Shown here: in pieces, positions 37,019 to 46,481 of the stretch
Position numbering within the stretch: the stretch's first letter is position 1
Layout of the letters: every line of letters begins with the position of its first letter
Source: Syntrophomonas sp. DTU018
GTDB taxonomy: Bacteria > Bacillota > Syntrophomonadia > Syntrophomonadales > Syntrophomonadaceae
Direction of reading: 5' to 3'
Length of the DNA: 64,000 nucleotides
Assembly: GCA_001513155.1 (NCBI GenBank)
Contig: LFSR01000037.1
Span: 1-64,000, forward strand
Notes under the pieces: generated by a model
What the model was told of the DNA's origin: nothing
Databases searched by the model: none
What the model saw: the letters and a program-made list of their open reading frames with translations, nothing else
Position numbers and translations under genes: made by a program

Positions 37019-38305
37019 TTGGTTAACGTAAATATATCCGAATTGGAAAACAAAACTATGTTGGAATTGTATCAGATTGCCAAGGAAATAAACCTGACCG
37101 GTTATTCCAAGCTGCGAAAAAAAGAATTGATATTTGAGATCACCAAGGCTTTGACCCAGTCCGATGAGCTGTTGCATGCTCAGGGTGTATTAGAGATCAT
37201 GCCGGACGGATACGGCTTTTTGAGGCCTTTTGCTTACTTGCCAAGCCAGGACGATATCTATGTCTCTCCTTCCCAGATTCGCAAGTTTGAACTGCGCACC
37301 GGGGACCGGGTTGCTGGCCAGGTGCGATCTCCCAAGGACAATGAACGGTTCTACGCTCTGCTGAAGGTGGAAAACGTAAACGATTTTCCCCCGGAGGAAT
37401 CTGCCAAGCGCATTCACTTTGATGCCCTTACCCCGCTGTATCCCACAGAACGAATTATCCTGGAAACAGACAGCAAGGAGTTATCCACCCGGGTTATTGA
37501 CCTGATAGCTCCCATAGGCAAAGGACAGCGCGGTCTTATTGTGGCTCCTCCCAAAGCGGGCAAGACCATTTTGCTGCAGAAAATCGCTCAGGGAATTACC
37601 GCCAATCATCCGGAAATGGAAGTGATCATTCTGCTGGTGGATGAACGTCCGGAAGAAGTAACGGATATGCAGCGTTCTACCAAAGCAGAAGTAGTAGCCT
37701 CCACTTTCGACGAGCCGCCGGAAAACCATGTCAAGGTAACCGACATGGTGCTGGAAAGAGCCAAAAGATTGGTAGAACATAAAAAAGACGTGGTAATTTT
37801 AATGGACAGCGTTACCAGGCTGGCGCGGGCTCACAACCTGGTGGTACCCCCCAGCGGGCGTACCCTGTCAGGAGGTATCGACCCTGCTTCTTTAGACAAA
37901 CCCAAGCGGTTTTTCGGCGCTGCCCGCAATATAGAAGAAGGCGGCAGTCTCACCATTATCGCTACGGCTCTGGTGGAAACCGGTTCCCGTATGGACGAAG
38001 TAATTTTTGAGGAATTCAAAGGCCGGGGCAACATGGAATTGGTTTTGGACCGGAAACTGGCAGAACGGCGTATTTTTCCGGCTATAGATATGAAGCGCAG
38101 CGGTACCCGCAAAGAGGAATTGCTGCTTACCCCGGAAGAATTGGAACTCAGCTGGCATATACGCAACTATTTCAGTGAATGCAATACGGTAGATACTATG
38201 CAGATCATGCTGGATACCCTGAAAAAAACCAAATCCAACAAGGACCTGGTCAGGGCTGCCCCTCTGGTCTTCGGCAAAGCCAACGGGATACGGGGAATCA
38301 ACTAG
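37019..38305 (+). CDS. rho: Transcription termination factor Rho
   Basis: A 428-aa hexameric RNA helicase that ends transcription. The N-terminal SAP-like and cold-shock RNA-binding domains include [10 protein letters not shown] and [20 protein letters not shown]. The motor domain carries Walker A ([12 protein letters not shown]), [14 protein letters not shown], Walker B ([14 protein letters not shown]), and the Q-loop and R-loop ([15 protein letters not shown]). TTG start with AAGGAGG. The 227-base gap before it shows no gene; rho leaders are often autoregulated, but I see no clear structure. Confidence 0.97.
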   Translation: MVNVNISELENKTMLELYQIAKEINLTGYSKLRKKELIFEITKALTQSDELLHAQGVLEIMPDGYGFLRPFAYLPSQDDIYVSPSQIRKFELRTGDRVAGQVRSPKDNERFYALLKVENVNDFPPEESAKRIHFDALTPLYPTERIILETDSKELSTRVIDLIAPIGKGQRGLIVAPPKAGKTILLQKIAQGITANHPEMEVIILLVDERPEEVTDMQRSTKAEVVASTFDEPPENHVKVTDMVLERAKRLVEHKKDVVILMDSVTRLARAHNLVVPPSGRTLSGGIDPASLDKPKRFFGAARNIEEGGSLTIIATALVETGSRMDEVIFEEFKGRGNMELVLDRKLAERRIFPAIDMKRSGTRKEELLLTPEELELSWHIRNYFSECNTVDTMQIMLDTLKKTKSNKDLVRAAPLVFGKANGIRGIN

Positions 38306-38330
38306 AAGTATATCTTGCCTAAATTTGGGC

Positions 38331-38360
38331 AAAAATAAGGGCACAGGCCCTTATTTTTTT
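38331..38360 (+). terminator. Rho-independent terminator after rho
   Basis: A 12-bp perfect stem (AAAAATAAGGGC at 38331-38342, GCCCTTATTTTT at 38347-38358) with a 4-base loop and a T run. A second smaller stem (TTGCC/GGCAA) lies just upstream at 38314-38331. Confidence 0.92.
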
Positions 38361-38389
38361 GTGCCTGACAAGAAATGAGGTGGAAAATC

Positions 38390-39247
38390 GTGTATAAACG
38401 ATGGGTAGGATCCCTGGTGTTGGGTATACTCTGCACAGGTATCCTGACAGCGCCGGCCTGGGGGGCCTTGAATCAAGGCAATTTTATTCCCGCCAGCAGA
38501 GCAAAGGCTGCGGCAGCGGAAAGCCAGGTCAGGTACTACCAGGTGCAGAAAGGTGATACGCTTTGGGATATATCCAGAAGTTTTAATGTTGATCTGCAGA
38601 CTCTAACCTCCATAAACAACCTAGACCGTAACAGTATTCTGAGAATAGGCCAGACGTTGAAGATCCCGGGATCAGGCCAGCGCCTGCATGTTATCCGCCC
38701 CGGGGAAACCATGTGGGATATTGCCGCCCGCTATAATGTAAGCTTAACTAGCTTAAAAGCAGCCAATCCCACCAAGAATCCGGTCAATCTCAAGATAAAT
38801 GACCAACTGGTGATACCATCCTCCACCTACCAGGTGGCGCAGGTTACTGAGCAGCCCTCCCGGGGATGGTCCTATACCGGTCTCTTTACCTGGCCGCTGG
38901 TGGGTACCATTACCTCCGGGTATGGATGGCGCCAGTCAGGATTCCATCACGGCATCGACATTGCCGGAGACATAGGAGATCCTATTAAAGCCTGTGCTGC
39001 CGGGACAGTCACCTTTGCCGGAAATAAACCTGTTTACGGGCGGACAGTTATCATTGCGCACCCGGACGGGAAGGAGACCCTGTATGCCCATTTGCAGACT
39101 ATCAAAGTATCCAAGGGGGATAGCGTAGCCAGAGGGCAGGTAATCGCCACGGTGGGAATGACCGGGAGGACTACTGGACCCCACGTGCACCTGGAAGTCC
39201 GCAACAAGGGGGAATTGTGCAATCCCCTTACTTACCTTAGCCGTTAA
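38390..39247 (+). CDS. LysM and M23 domain cell-wall endopeptidase
   Basis: A 285-aa exported protein. A signal peptide (LVLGILCTGILTAPAWGA) is followed by two LysM peptidoglycan-binding repeats (YYQVQKGDTLWDISRSF and HVIRPGETMWDIAARYNVS). The C-terminal M23 metallopeptidase domain carries zinc motifs HHGIDIAGDIGDPI and GPHVHLEV. It probably cleaves peptide cross-links of peptidoglycan. The GTG at 38390 is 6 bases after GAGGTGG; the ATG at 38375 lacks a binding site. Catalytic residues are intact, so it is likely an active hydrolase, not a degenerate activator. Confidence 0.92.
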   Translation: MYKRWVGSLVLGILCTGILTAPAWGALNQGNFIPASRAKAAAAESQVRYYQVQKGDTLWDISRSFNVDLQTLTSINNLDRNSILRIGQTLKIPGSGQRLHVIRPGETMWDIAARYNVSLTSLKAANPTKNPVNLKINDQLVIPSSTYQVAQVTEQPSRGWSYTGLFTWPLVGTITSGYGWRQSGFHHGIDIAGDIGDPIKACAAGTVTFAGNKPVYGRTVIIAHPDGKETLYAHLQTIKVSKGDSVARGQVIATVGMTGRTTGPHVHLEVRNKGELCNPLTYLSR

Positions 39248-39256
39248 AAAAATGAC

Positions 39257-39271
39257 GCCCCCTAAGGGGGC
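39257..39271 (+). terminator. Terminator stem of the M23 gene, left copy of a duplicated hairpin
   Basis: A 6-bp GC stem (GCCCCC, TAA, GGGGGC) lies 9 bases after the stop. Its own T run is missing; the small mobile element begins right behind it. The matching hairpin with a full T run is at 39445-39465. Confidence 0.8.
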
Positions 39272-39272
39272 T

Positions 39273-39442
39273 CAGACTGTCGAAAAAGGCCATGTAAAGA
39301 GATCGCCACGTCGCTGCGCTCCTCGCGATGACAGGCTTAAGTTTTCGTTTATCGTGGCTGTGCTTCAGGTGATAATTGCGAGGCACGGAGTGCCGTGGCA
39401 ATCTCGAACGCCAAACTATCAATAAGCTTTTTTGACACGCTG
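39273..39442. mobile_element. Small non-autonomous element, copy B, inserted behind the M23 gene terminator stem
   Basis: A 170-bp element from CAGACTGTCGAAAAAGGC to AAGCTTTTTTGACACGCTG, with imperfect terminal inverted repeats. It holds an inverted palindromic module at 39301-39333, a linker (TATCGTGGCTGTGCTTCAGG) also found in the array at 5940-5965, and a direct module at 39375-39405. Flanks 39256-39272 and 39443-39459 are a 17-bp direct repeat with two differences that contains the terminator stem-loop. No coding capacity. Confidence 0.75.
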
Positions 39443-39444
39443 CA

Positions 39445-39465
39445 CCCCCTGAGGGGGCTTTTTTT
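39445..39465 (+). terminator. Rho-independent terminator, right copy of the duplicated hairpin
   Basis: CCCCC, TGA, GGGGG at 39445-39457 is followed by CTTTTTTT, a complete terminator. Transcripts from the M23 gene would read through the element and stop here. Confidence 0.85.
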
Positions 39466-39515
39466 ATGGACAAATTTCCGCTAGTCTATAGATAAACCGA
39501 AAAGTGAGGATATCA

Positions 39516-40766
39516 ATGTTTCTGACTCTTTATGCCAACGAAAACAATGAACTGCTGGAACATCCCGGTGTGGCTATGCTGGGGCGCACCGGTAGCGACT
39601 GGGTAGAACCTGAAGAAGGGGAAATGATCCCCCTGCCTAAAGGAGCCTCTCTGGTGACGGTTCCCAATTGCTATCCCGTAGGACTGGAACAGGACCGGCT
39701 TGCCTATTTTGACTCCGACCCTTCCGGCTGCGGGCGGAAGGCGTACGCGGTAGCCGCTTTGCTGCCCCAGGGATTTACCAGGACCCTCTGGCCAGCCTGT
39801 GTCAACAGCCAAAAGGGGCAGAGCCTTCCCCTGCTGGGTTATGCTGCGGTGGGCTTCAGGGATGGCCAGGTATATGTGGCCGCGGTCCAGACCGATGAAC
39901 ACCGGAAATGGCATCCGGCCTATTATAATACTTCCCGTCTTCCCCTGCATATTCACCGGAAGCTGCGGCAATATCCCCGTAACAGGATTTTGCGGCACCT
40001 GGCTCGCTGTTCCCTGGAGTATAGCTGCTTTACCGCCCAGAACATATTTTATCAGCGCTGGGAAGGAGGTATTCCCACCACAGCCGCCTGCAACGCTGAC
40101 TGTGTTGGTTGTATATCCGAAGGGCACGATGGCCATATCTCTCCCCAGCAGCGCTTGAATTTTGTTCCCGAGGTGGAGGAAATCTGTGAAATTGCCATAG
40201 ACCACCTGGAGCATGCCCGGGAAGCTATAATCAGTTTCGGCCAGGGCTGCGAAGGGGAACCTGCCTTGAATGCTCCTCGCCTGGCGGCAGCCATTGGTCG
40301 GATACGCCAGGCTACCGGTAAAGGTACCATTAATATCAATACCAACGGGGGGTATTCCGGCGGGCTGTCCCAATTGTACGCGGCAGGCCTGGACAGCATG
40401 AGAGTTACGGTTTTTTCCTTTAATGAGGACAACTATGTCAAATATCATCGTCCCCGGGGCTATAAGCTGGATCAGGTCCGGGATTCCATTGCCGAAGCCC
40501 GGGAAAAGGGAGTACATGTATCCATCAACCTGCTGGTTTGTCCAGGGTTTACCGATCGTTTGTCAGAAATCGAAACCCTGGTGGAGTTTGTCAGAAAAAC
40601 ACCGGTAAACATGATTCAAATGCGTAATTTAAACATTGACCCGGATTATCTTCTGAACATATTTAATAGTAAAGAAGCCGGAGTAGGCATGCTGTCCTTT
40701 TTAAATATTATCCGCCAGGAATTGCCTGATGTGGCTATTGGTTCCTACACCCATCCAGTGCGCTGA
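39516..40766 (+). CDS. Radical SAM protein of unknown function
   Basis: A 416-aa protein with a radical SAM core. The iron-sulfur motif CNADCVGC (CxxxCxxC) is at about residue 193, in the middle rather than near the N-terminus, and is followed by IISFGQGCEGEPALNAPRL and GTININTNGGYSGGLSQLYAAG, typical of the SAM barrel. The first 190 residues form a separate domain I cannot name (LPKGASLVTVPNCYPVGLE). ATG at 39516 behind GTGAGG. No maturation substrate peptide or dedicated partner is visible; yhaM follows by 17 bases. The reaction is unknown. Confidence 0.8.
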   Translation: MFLTLYANENNELLEHPGVAMLGRTGSDWVEPEEGEMIPLPKGASLVTVPNCYPVGLEQDRLAYFDSDPSGCGRKAYAVAALLPQGFTRTLWPACVNSQKGQSLPLLGYAAVGFRDGQVYVAAVQTDEHRKWHPAYYNTSRLPLHIHRKLRQYPRNRILRHLARCSLEYSCFTAQNIFYQRWEGGIPTTAACNADCVGCISEGHDGHISPQQRLNFVPEVEEICEIAIDHLEHAREAIISFGQGCEGEPALNAPRLAAAIGRIRQATGKGTININTNGGYSGGLSQLYAAGLDSMRVTVFSFNEDNYVKYHRPRGYKLDQVRDSIAEAREKGVHVSINLLVCPGFTDRLSEIETLVEFVRKTPVNMIQMRNLNIDPDYLLNIFNSKEAGVGMLSFLNIIRQELPDVAIGSYTHPVR

Positions 40767-40783
40767 TTAGAGGGAGTGAGATT

Positions 40784-41767
40784 ATGGAGAAAAAAGGACC
40801 CTTTACTATACAGGAATTAAAAAGTCTGCCTACCGGCAGTCAGCTATGGGGGAAATACCTGGTTTTGGAGAAAAGCCAGCGCAAGACCAAGGATGGCAGG
40901 GATGTCATTAACCTGAAATTAGGGGATGCCACCGGAGAAGTGGATGCCGTTATCTGGGATAACTGCCAGGTCAGCGGTCCCGTAGAAGCCGGCACCCTTT
41001 TGGGAGTGCTGGGGGATCTGGGCAGCTATAACAATAAGCTGCAGCTTACTGCCAAGAGAATCAAAGCTCTGGATGAAGATATATCTCCCTATCTCAAAAA
41101 GCCGGATATCAACATAGAGGTGCTGATTGAAAAGTTTAACCGGCTGTTAGCCCAAATTGCGGATCCGGCTCTCAGCAAACTAATGGAGGCTTTATTTACC
41201 CCGGAAGTACGCAAGGAGTTTTATGAAGCCGCTGCTGCTAAAAAAGTGCACCATAACTATCCGGGAGGGCTCCTGGAACACACCGTCCAGGTAGCTGAAT
41301 TATGTCTATATACCGCTCCCGCTTATCCCCTGCTTAATAAGGACCTGTTGATTGCCGGTGCTTTGCTGCATGATATTGGCAAACTGGATGAATACCAGAC
41401 CAAGGTTGTGACCGAGTACACTGTAAAAGGGAGACTGCTGGGGCATATCGCTATGGGAGTGGAACGGGTCGGAATAGCTATTGAGGAAGTGCGCAGCCAG
41501 GGGCAGGACTTTTCCCGGGAACTGGAGTGGATGCTCAAGCACATGATACTCAGCCATCATGGCACCACCGAGTTCGGCTCTCCAGTAGTTCCTATGTTTC
41601 CGGAGGCTTTTGTCCTGCACATGATGGATAATCTGGATGCCAAAATGTTTGTATACTGGCATAAGATTAAGGACACTGAGGATGGGGATGAGTATTTCAG
41701 CACCTACGATAACTTCTTCCAGCAGCAATTCTTCAAATACCGTTTGCCCGATTCCGAACCCAGCTAG
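40784..41767 (+). CDS. yhaM: 3'-5' exoribonuclease YhaM-type (OB-fold plus HD domain)
   Basis: A 327-aa protein with an N-terminal OB-fold nucleic-acid-binding region ([20 protein letters not shown], and [20 protein letters not shown]). An HD phosphohydrolase domain follows: [30 protein letters not shown], and the later His in [19 protein letters not shown]. This order and length match YhaM, a Firmicute 3'-5' exoribonuclease that trims RNA tails and single-stranded DNA. It follows a radical SAM gene by 17 bases. Confidence 0.9.
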   Translation: MEKKGPFTIQELKSLPTGSQLWGKYLVLEKSQRKTKDGRDVINLKLGDATGEVDAVIWDNCQVSGPVEAGTLLGVLGDLGSYNNKLQLTAKRIKALDEDISPYLKKPDINIEVLIEKFNRLLAQIADPALSKLMEALFTPEVRKEFYEAAAAKKVHHNYPGGLLEHTVQVAELCLYTAPAYPLLNKDLLIAGALLHDIGKLDEYQTKVVTEYTVKGRLLGHIAMGVERVGIAIEEVRSQGQDFSRELEWMLKHMILSHHGTTEFGSPVVPMFPEAFVLHMMDNLDAKMFVYWHKIKDTEDGDEYFSTYDNFFQQQFFKYRLPDSEPS

Positions 41768-41800
41768 GGGTAGCTGTTTATCTCCGGGGGGATCTTTTCC

Positions 41801-41829
41801 TTGTGTTTTGCCGGGATTGTTGCTATAAT
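41801..41829 (+). promoter_or_regulatory. Sigma-A promoter of rpmE
   Basis: TTGTGT (41801-41806), 17 bases, TATAAT (41824-41829) with an extended TG one base before the -10. It lies 67 bases before the rpmE ATG and is one of the clearest housekeeping promoters in the window. Confidence 0.75.
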
Positions 41830-41895
41830 TTCACTTGCAGTCTGCATAAAAAAAGAGAACTGCCAGCAGACGCGGGTAAAAGCGAGGTGATACCG

Positions 41896-42099
41896 ATGAA
41901 AGCCAATATCCACCCTGAATATAAGCTCACCGTAGCCAAATGTGCCTGCGGAAACGAATTTGAGGTAGGATCAACAAAAGAGAATATCCGCGTAGAAATA
42001 TGTTCCAAGTGCCACCCGTTCTACACCGGTAACAAGGCCAGAATTGTTGATACTACCGGAAGGGTTGACAGGTTTAAGAAGAAATACGGTTTACAGTAA
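41896..42099 (+). CDS. rpmE: Ribosomal protein bL31, zinc-binding form
   Basis: A 67-aa large-subunit ribosomal protein. It begins [19 protein letters not shown] and keeps the Cys residues of the zinc form (CACG and [10 protein letters not shown]), ending [10 protein letters not shown]. The ATG at 41896 follows GCGAGGTGA; the longer upstream frame is leader. As a Cys-containing L31 it can serve as a zinc store. Monocistronic, with its own promoter and terminator. Confidence 0.96.
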   Translation: MKANIHPEYKLTVAKCACGNEFEVGSTKENIRVEICSKCHPFYTGNKARIVDTTGRVDRFKKKYGLQ

Positions 42100-42105
42100 C
42101 CTGGC

Positions 42106-42136
42106 AATAGCAGAGCGGCACACTCTGCTATTTTGC
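42106..42136 (+). terminator. Rho-independent terminator of rpmE
   Basis: A 10-bp stem (AATAGCAGAG at 42106-42115, CTCTGCTATT at 42123-42132), 7-base loop, then TTG; the short T run is the only weakness. Confidence 0.8.
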
Positions 42137-42163
42137 TTCTAGGATAGAAATCAGGTGATTTAA

Positions 42164-43087
42164 ATGGTAAAACCCACTATTGGAGGTATGGCGGTTATCG
42201 AAGGCGTCATGATGCGCGGACCCCAGTACACCTCCATAGCGGTTAGAAAAGCCGATGGAAGCATAGAAATTGAGAAAGAACCAGTCAAGGAACTGCCCCG
42301 GCACTGGTCTTTCTTAAAATGGCCCTTTATCAGGGGTACTTATGTCCTGATCGACTCTATGGCTGTGGGAATTCGCATGCTTAATAAGTCAGCCAACCTG
42401 TCCATGCCCGAAGAAGAGGAAGAGTTAAGCCCCGCCGAAATGCTGGCAACCGGTCTGTTTGCCTTCGGACTGGCTATCCTGCTGTTCGTGATTTTGCCTA
42501 CCGCGGTGGTGCATTTCACCCAGGACTATATCGGCGGGATAGTGGCTCAGAACCTGGTAGAAGGTGTTTTGCGGGTTGCTTTCTTTCTATTGTATGTTTA
42601 TGCTATTTCCCGGATGGAGGAAATAGAAAGGGTTTTCATGTATCATGGAGCGGAGCATAAATCTATTTTTGCTTATGAAGCCGGGGAAGAGCTGACGGTA
42701 GAAAATGCTCGTAAATACCCTACCCTGCATCCCCGCTGCGGCACCAGTTTCCTGTTGATTGTTATGGTGGTTTCCATTCTGGTGTTTGTAATGCTGGGGG
42801 ATGGAAGTCTGTTCTATCGCATCTGGTCCCGGCTGGCGGTATTGCCGGTGGTGGCGGGACTGGGTTATGAATTTATAAGGTTTTCCGGGAAATATTATCA
42901 TAATCGCCTGGCCCGGGTAGTGATTGCCCCGGGACTGTGGCTGCAGAAATTGACCACCCGGGAACCTGACGACCAGCAGTTGGAAGTAGCCCTGATGGCC
43001 TTGAAAGCGGTAGTCCCTGCAGAGGAAACCGCTGCAGATAAAAGCTCGGAGCCTGCTTTGAAGCAGATAGAATTAGCCCGGGCTTAA
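42164..43087 (+). CDS. DUF1385 integral membrane protein (YqhQ-like)
   Basis: A 307-aa membrane protein. It begins [19 protein letters not shown], has about four transmembrane helices, and carries the family signature [17 protein letters not shown] and [19 protein letters not shown]1385 genes commonly lie directly upstream of prfA in clostridia, as here (40 bases). Biochemical role unknown; a metal- or lipid-related role has been guessed from the conserved His and Cys residues. Confidence 0.88.
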   Translation: MVKPTIGGMAVIEGVMMRGPQYTSIAVRKADGSIEIEKEPVKELPRHWSFLKWPFIRGTYVLIDSMAVGIRMLNKSANLSMPEEEEELSPAEMLATGLFAFGLAILLFVILPTAVVHFTQDYIGGIVAQNLVEGVLRVAFFLLYVYAISRMEEIERVFMYHGAEHKSIFAYEAGEELTVENARKYPTLHPRCGTSFLLIVMVVSILVFVMLGDGSLFYRIWSRLAVLPVVAGLGYEFIRFSGKYYHNRLARVVIAPGLWLQKLTTREPDDQQLEVALMALKAVVPAEETAADKSSEPALKQIELARA

Positions 43088-43127
43088 ACCTGGTCCGAAA
43101 CCAATATTGAGGAGGATCTATTCCCCT

Positions 43128-44195
43128 ATGTTGGAAAAACTGCAGAGTTTGGAAGACAAATACCAGGAATTAACGGAATTATTAAGCCAGCCTGAAGTCA
43201 TTTCTGACACGGCTCGTTATCAAAAATATGCCAAAGCTCATGCTGACCTGACCGGGATTGTAACTGCTTACCGGGAGTATAAATCCGTCCTGCAGCAGAT
43301 ATCCGATGCCCGGGAATTGCTGGCCCAGGAAAAGGATGAAGAATTCCGGCAGATGCTGACTGAAGAACTGGACAGCTTACAGGAGCAGAAGGAATCACTG
43401 GAACACCGGCTCAAAATTTTGCTGCTGCCCCGGGACCCCGATGACGACAAGAGTGTTATTATGGAAATAAGAGCCGGTACCGGCGGAGAAGAAGCCGCTT
43501 TGTTTGCCAGTGATCTGTTCCGCATGTACTCCCGCTATGCGGAAGAAAAGGGCTGGAAGATCGACATAATGGATGCCCATTACACTGATATCGGCGGCAT
43601 CAAGGAAATCATATTCGGAGTGGACGGCCCGGGGGTATACAGCCAGTTAAAATATGAATCCGGCGTGCACCGGGTGCAGCGCATACCGGTTACCGAATCG
43701 GGCGGGCGGATTCACACCTCGGCGGCAACTGTTGCGGTGCTGCCGGAAGCCGAGGAAGTGGAAGTGGAGATCGATCCCAATGATCTGCGCATCGATGTAT
43801 ATTGTTCCAGCGGTCCGGGGGGACAGTCGGTAAACACTACCCAATCGGCGGTCCGCATTACCCATATTCCCACCGGCCTGGTGGTAACCTGCCAGGACGA
43901 GAAATCCCAGCATAAAAATAAGGCTAAGGCCTTAAGGGTATTACGTGCCCGCCTGAAAGAAATATTAGAAGAAGAAAAGAATGCCGAGCTGGCCGGAACC
44001 CGCCGCAGCCAGGTGGGCACCGGGGATCGCAGCGAGCGCATACGCACTTACAATTTCCCCCAGGGAAGGGTAAGCGACCATCGCATCAATCTTACCCTGC
44101 ACAAGCTGGATGCGATTCTGGACGGGCAGTTGCAGGAGATAATCGATTCCTTAATAGCTCATGATCAGGCAGAACGGCTGCGACAGGTGGAATAA
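43128..44195 (+). CDS. prfA: Peptide chain release factor 1
   Basis: A 355-aa release factor recognising UAA and UAG. It has the N-terminal helical domain ([15 protein letters not shown]), the PxT-type codon loop in [18 protein letters not shown], the GGQ catalytic loop [19 protein letters not shown], and C-terminal [17 protein letters not shown]. The ATG at 43128 is 11 bases after GAGGAGG; an in-frame codon 21 bases upstream precedes the site. Its stop overlaps the start of prmC (TAATG). Confidence 0.97.
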   Translation: MLEKLQSLEDKYQELTELLSQPEVISDTARYQKYAKAHADLTGIVTAYREYKSVLQQISDARELLAQEKDEEFRQMLTEELDSLQEQKESLEHRLKILLLPRDPDDDKSVIMEIRAGTGGEEAALFASDLFRMYSRYAEEKGWKIDIMDAHYTDIGGIKEIIFGVDGPGVYSQLKYESGVHRVQRIPVTESGGRIHTSAATVAVLPEAEEVEVEIDPNDLRIDVYCSSGPGGQSVNTTQSAVRITHIPTGLVVTCQDEKSQHKNKAKALRVLRARLKEILEEEKNAELAGTRRSQVGTGDRSERIRTYNFPQGRVSDHRINLTLHKLDAILDGQLQEIIDSLIAHDQAERLRQVE

Positions 44196-45082
44196 TGCAG
44201 GAAACATGGACTATTAAAGACCTATTGGTTTGGACTGCCCGGTTTTTTGCTGACAAAGGCATAGAGGAACCCCGGCTTAATGCCGAAGCCCTGCTGGCCC
44301 GAGTTCTGGAAAAGGACCGGGTCTATTTGTATGCCAATTATTTTGCCCCCGTTAACCAGAATGAACGGGAACAATACCGGGAATTGATAAAAAGAAGGGC
44401 TGCCGGAGAACCCCTGGCCTATTTGCTGGGCAAGCGGGAATTTATGTCCCTGGAATTCAAGGTGACCCCGGCAGTTCTGATACCCCGTCCCGAGACCGAG
44501 TTACTGGTGGAAACGGTTTTAGAGCTGGCGAGCCGGGACCAACCGGTGTCCATTTGCGATGTAGGAACCGGGTCTGGTGCTATTGCCGTCAGCCTGGCTT
44601 ACTATTTGCCCCGGGCTCAGGTGACGGCTATCGATATTTCCCCGCCCGCCCTGGAAATAGCCCGTTATAATGCGGAACAGCATGGGGTAAAAGTTCGCTT
44701 TCTGGAGGGAGACCTGCTGGCCCCTGTAGCAGCAGGGGAGCAGTTTGATTTCATCTGCGCCAATTTGCCCTATATATCGGAAGAGGAGTATACCAGGCTG
44801 GATCCTGAGGTGCGCAGCTATGAACCCCGTCTGGCCTTGTGGGGAGCGGGTGACGGCCTGGAACTGTATCGTAGGCTGGTACCTCAGGCCTGGCAGCACC
44901 TTGCTTACGGCGGGTATCTGCTCATGGAAATCGGCTGCACCCAGGCTGAAGCAGCTGTAGCCCTGTTTTCCTCGCCCTGGCTGGTGCAGGTGAAAAAGGA
45001 CTGGGCGGGACGTGACCGGCTGATCATAGCGCAAAAAGGAGATGTTAGCTGTGAAGACCATATACTGGCAGGTGAATCCTGA
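44195..45082 (+). CDS. prmC: Release factor glutamine methyltransferase
   Basis: A 295-aa SAM-dependent methyltransferase that modifies the Gln of the GGQ loop in release factors. It shows the N-terminal helical domain, LIPRPETELLVETVLEL, SAM-binding ICDVGTGSGAIAVSLAYYLP, and the substrate motif ICANLPYISEEE (NLPY where NPPY is commonest). Translation is coupled to prfA by a 1-base overlap, matching substrate and enzyme. The coding end overlaps the next gene by 32 bases. Confidence 0.94.
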   Translation: MQETWTIKDLLVWTARFFADKGIEEPRLNAEALLARVLEKDRVYLYANYFAPVNQNEREQYRELIKRRAAGEPLAYLLGKREFMSLEFKVTPAVLIPRPETELLVETVLELASRDQPVSICDVGTGSGAIAVSLAYYLPRAQVTAIDISPPALEIARYNAEQHGVKVRFLEGDLLAPVAAGEQFDFICANLPYISEEEYTRLDPEVRSYEPRLALWGAGDGLELYRRLVPQAWQHLAYGGYLLMEIGCTQAEAAVALFSSPWLVQVKKDWAGRDRLIIAQKGDVSCEDHILAGES

Positions 45083-46031
45083 CCAACCTGAAGAAGATAT
45101 CATTCAAGAAGCCGCCCGGCTCATCAAAGCCGGAGAACTGGTAGCCTTTCCCACCGAAACCGTATATGGATTGGGAGCCGATGCTTTTTCCTCCGCGGCA
45201 GTGGAGAAGATCTATCAGGTAAAAAACCGCCCTCCCATTAATCCCCTGCTGGTACATATCGCCCGCTTCGATCAGGTCAGTCAGCTGGTAACTGAGGTCC
45301 CCCCTTCCGCCCAACTGCTGATGGAACGCTTTTGGCCGGGCCCTCTTTCCCTTATTCTGCCCGCCAGTCCTCAGGTACCGGAAATAGTTACCGCCGGACG
45401 CTCCGGTGTGGGCCTGCGCATGCCCTCTCATCCGGTGGCTTTGGCCTTGATCAATGCGGCTGGTCCCCTGGCTGCTCCCAGCGCCAATTTATCGGGACGA
45501 CCCAGCCCCATCAATGCCCAGCATGTAAAAGATGACCTGGACGGGCTTATAGCTGCTGTTCTGGATGGGGGAGTTACCGGTTTGGGCATCGAATCCACTG
45601 TTGTGGACCTGTGCGGCCCCGAGCCCAGGCTGGTCCGGATAGGAGGAGTCAGCCAGTCCCAGTTGGAAAGTGTCCTGGGGCAGAAACTGGTGATGGCTGC
45701 GGAAGAACCGTCTTCATTGCCCCATTACCGGACCTCAGCCCGCGTTATTCTGGCAGACAGTGACGGAATGCTGGAGGAAACAGCCCGGAAATACTTAAGC
45801 CAGGGGAAAAAGGTGGCAGTTGTATATAATAAGCTTTCTCCGGAGCATACAATAGATGGAGTGAATTATTTTCATCTTAATCTGAGTTCCTCCGGATCAG
45901 ATATATACCAGGTATTGCGGGAAGCGGAAAGGCAGCACATCCAAGTGCTGGTATTTGCTCCCTTGCCTGGTAACGCCGACGGGGTGACCGCCGCAGTGCT
46001 GGATCGGATTAGCCAGGCAGCTCAAGAATGA
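45051..46031 (+). CDS. ywlC: L-threonylcarbamoyladenylate synthase (Sua5 type)
   Basis: A 326-aa enzyme making threonylcarbamoyl-AMP for t6A modification of tRNAs reading ANN codons. The YrdC domain carries GELVAFPTETVYGLGADA, KNRPPINPLLVHI, PGPLSLILPA, GVGLRMPSHPVALAL and APSANLSGRPSP. A C-terminal Sua5 domain of about 100 residues distinguishes it from short YrdC. The GTG at 45051 is 9 bases after AAAGGAG; the ATG at 45042 abuts that site. It overlaps the end of prmC by 32 bases. Confidence 0.94.
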   Translation: MKTIYWQVNPDQPEEDIIQEAARLIKAGELVAFPTETVYGLGADAFSSAAVEKIYQVKNRPPINPLLVHIARFDQVSQLVTEVPPSAQLLMERFWPGPLSLILPASPQVPEIVTAGRSGVGLRMPSHPVALALINAAGPLAAPSANLSGRPSPINAQHVKDDLDGLIAAVLDGGVTGLGIESTVVDLCGPEPRLVRIGGVSQSQLESVLGQKLVMAAEEPSSLPHYRTSARVILADSDGMLEETARKYLSQGKKVAVVYNKLSPEHTIDGVNYFHLNLSSSGSDIYQVLREAERQHIQVLVFAPLPGNADGVTAAVLDRISQAAQE

Positions 46032-46044
46032 GGGTTAGCTGGGG

Positions 46045-46256
46045 AGCAAGTATTAGCCGGCTCACTCCGGGACTTCCTCGCCTGCAACCCATCGGCAAAC
46101 TTTAAGTGCGAAGGGGACCGCTCGTAATTCGGCATCCATGCACTCAGTACTCGCTGCTCGAAACATCCTGTTTCTCGCTCCCCTTCGCAGCCCACAGCTG
46201 CGCCGTGGGTTGCAACGGCTCGTCGTAAGTCGCTCACCGGCTGATACTCCTGCTTA
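46045..46256. repeat. Long imperfect palindrome, second repeat family
   Basis: The left part (46045-46115) and the right part (46180-46256) are imperfect inverted copies of each other: the left contains GCAAGTATTAGCCGG, CTCGCCTGCAACCCATCGGC and TGCGAAGGGGA, and the reversed right arm reads GGAGTATCAGCCGG, GAGCCGTTGCAACCCACGGC and TGCGAAGGGGA. The centre spans about 65 bases. The right arm plus part of the centre recurs at 12160-12256. No transposase is encoded; it may be a MITE or a structured RNA. The remaining 46257-46480 holds the promoter below and no convincing gene. Confidence 0.65.
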
Positions 46257-46280
46257 AGCCGTGATTAGAGGAGATCAGCC

Positions 46281-46309
46281 TTGACAGTCAGTTTTGGTTT
46301 AGGTACTTT
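46281..46309 (+). promoter_or_regulatory. Candidate promoter upstream of ywlE
   Basis: A perfect -35 TTGACA (46281-46286), 17 bases, then TACTTT (46304-46309, three of six matches). It lies about 170 bases before the YwlE ATG. Confidence 0.4.
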
Positions 46310-46481
46310 AAGAGTGCCTGTATTCTTTACCGTAACCTTTGGAGCACAGCCGCACTTATCATTATGGCATGCACTATCAGATTCAGGATTCTCGGCTTTC
46401 GACAGGAAATTAAACCCAGGCAGCCGGGGGATTGGTCCTTACGGCTCTGGTTTTAGACCGGTTTTGTAAAGGGGGTTCGAT

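Noticed and set aside
39513-40517. 334-codon open frame opposite the radical SAM gene
   Set aside because: Antisense to a gene with clear motifs; no start signal or domain.
46281-46469. 62-codon frame upstream of ywlE
   Set aside because: Its start lies on the TTGACA promoter box, no ribosome-binding site is present, and the sequence is of low plausibility.
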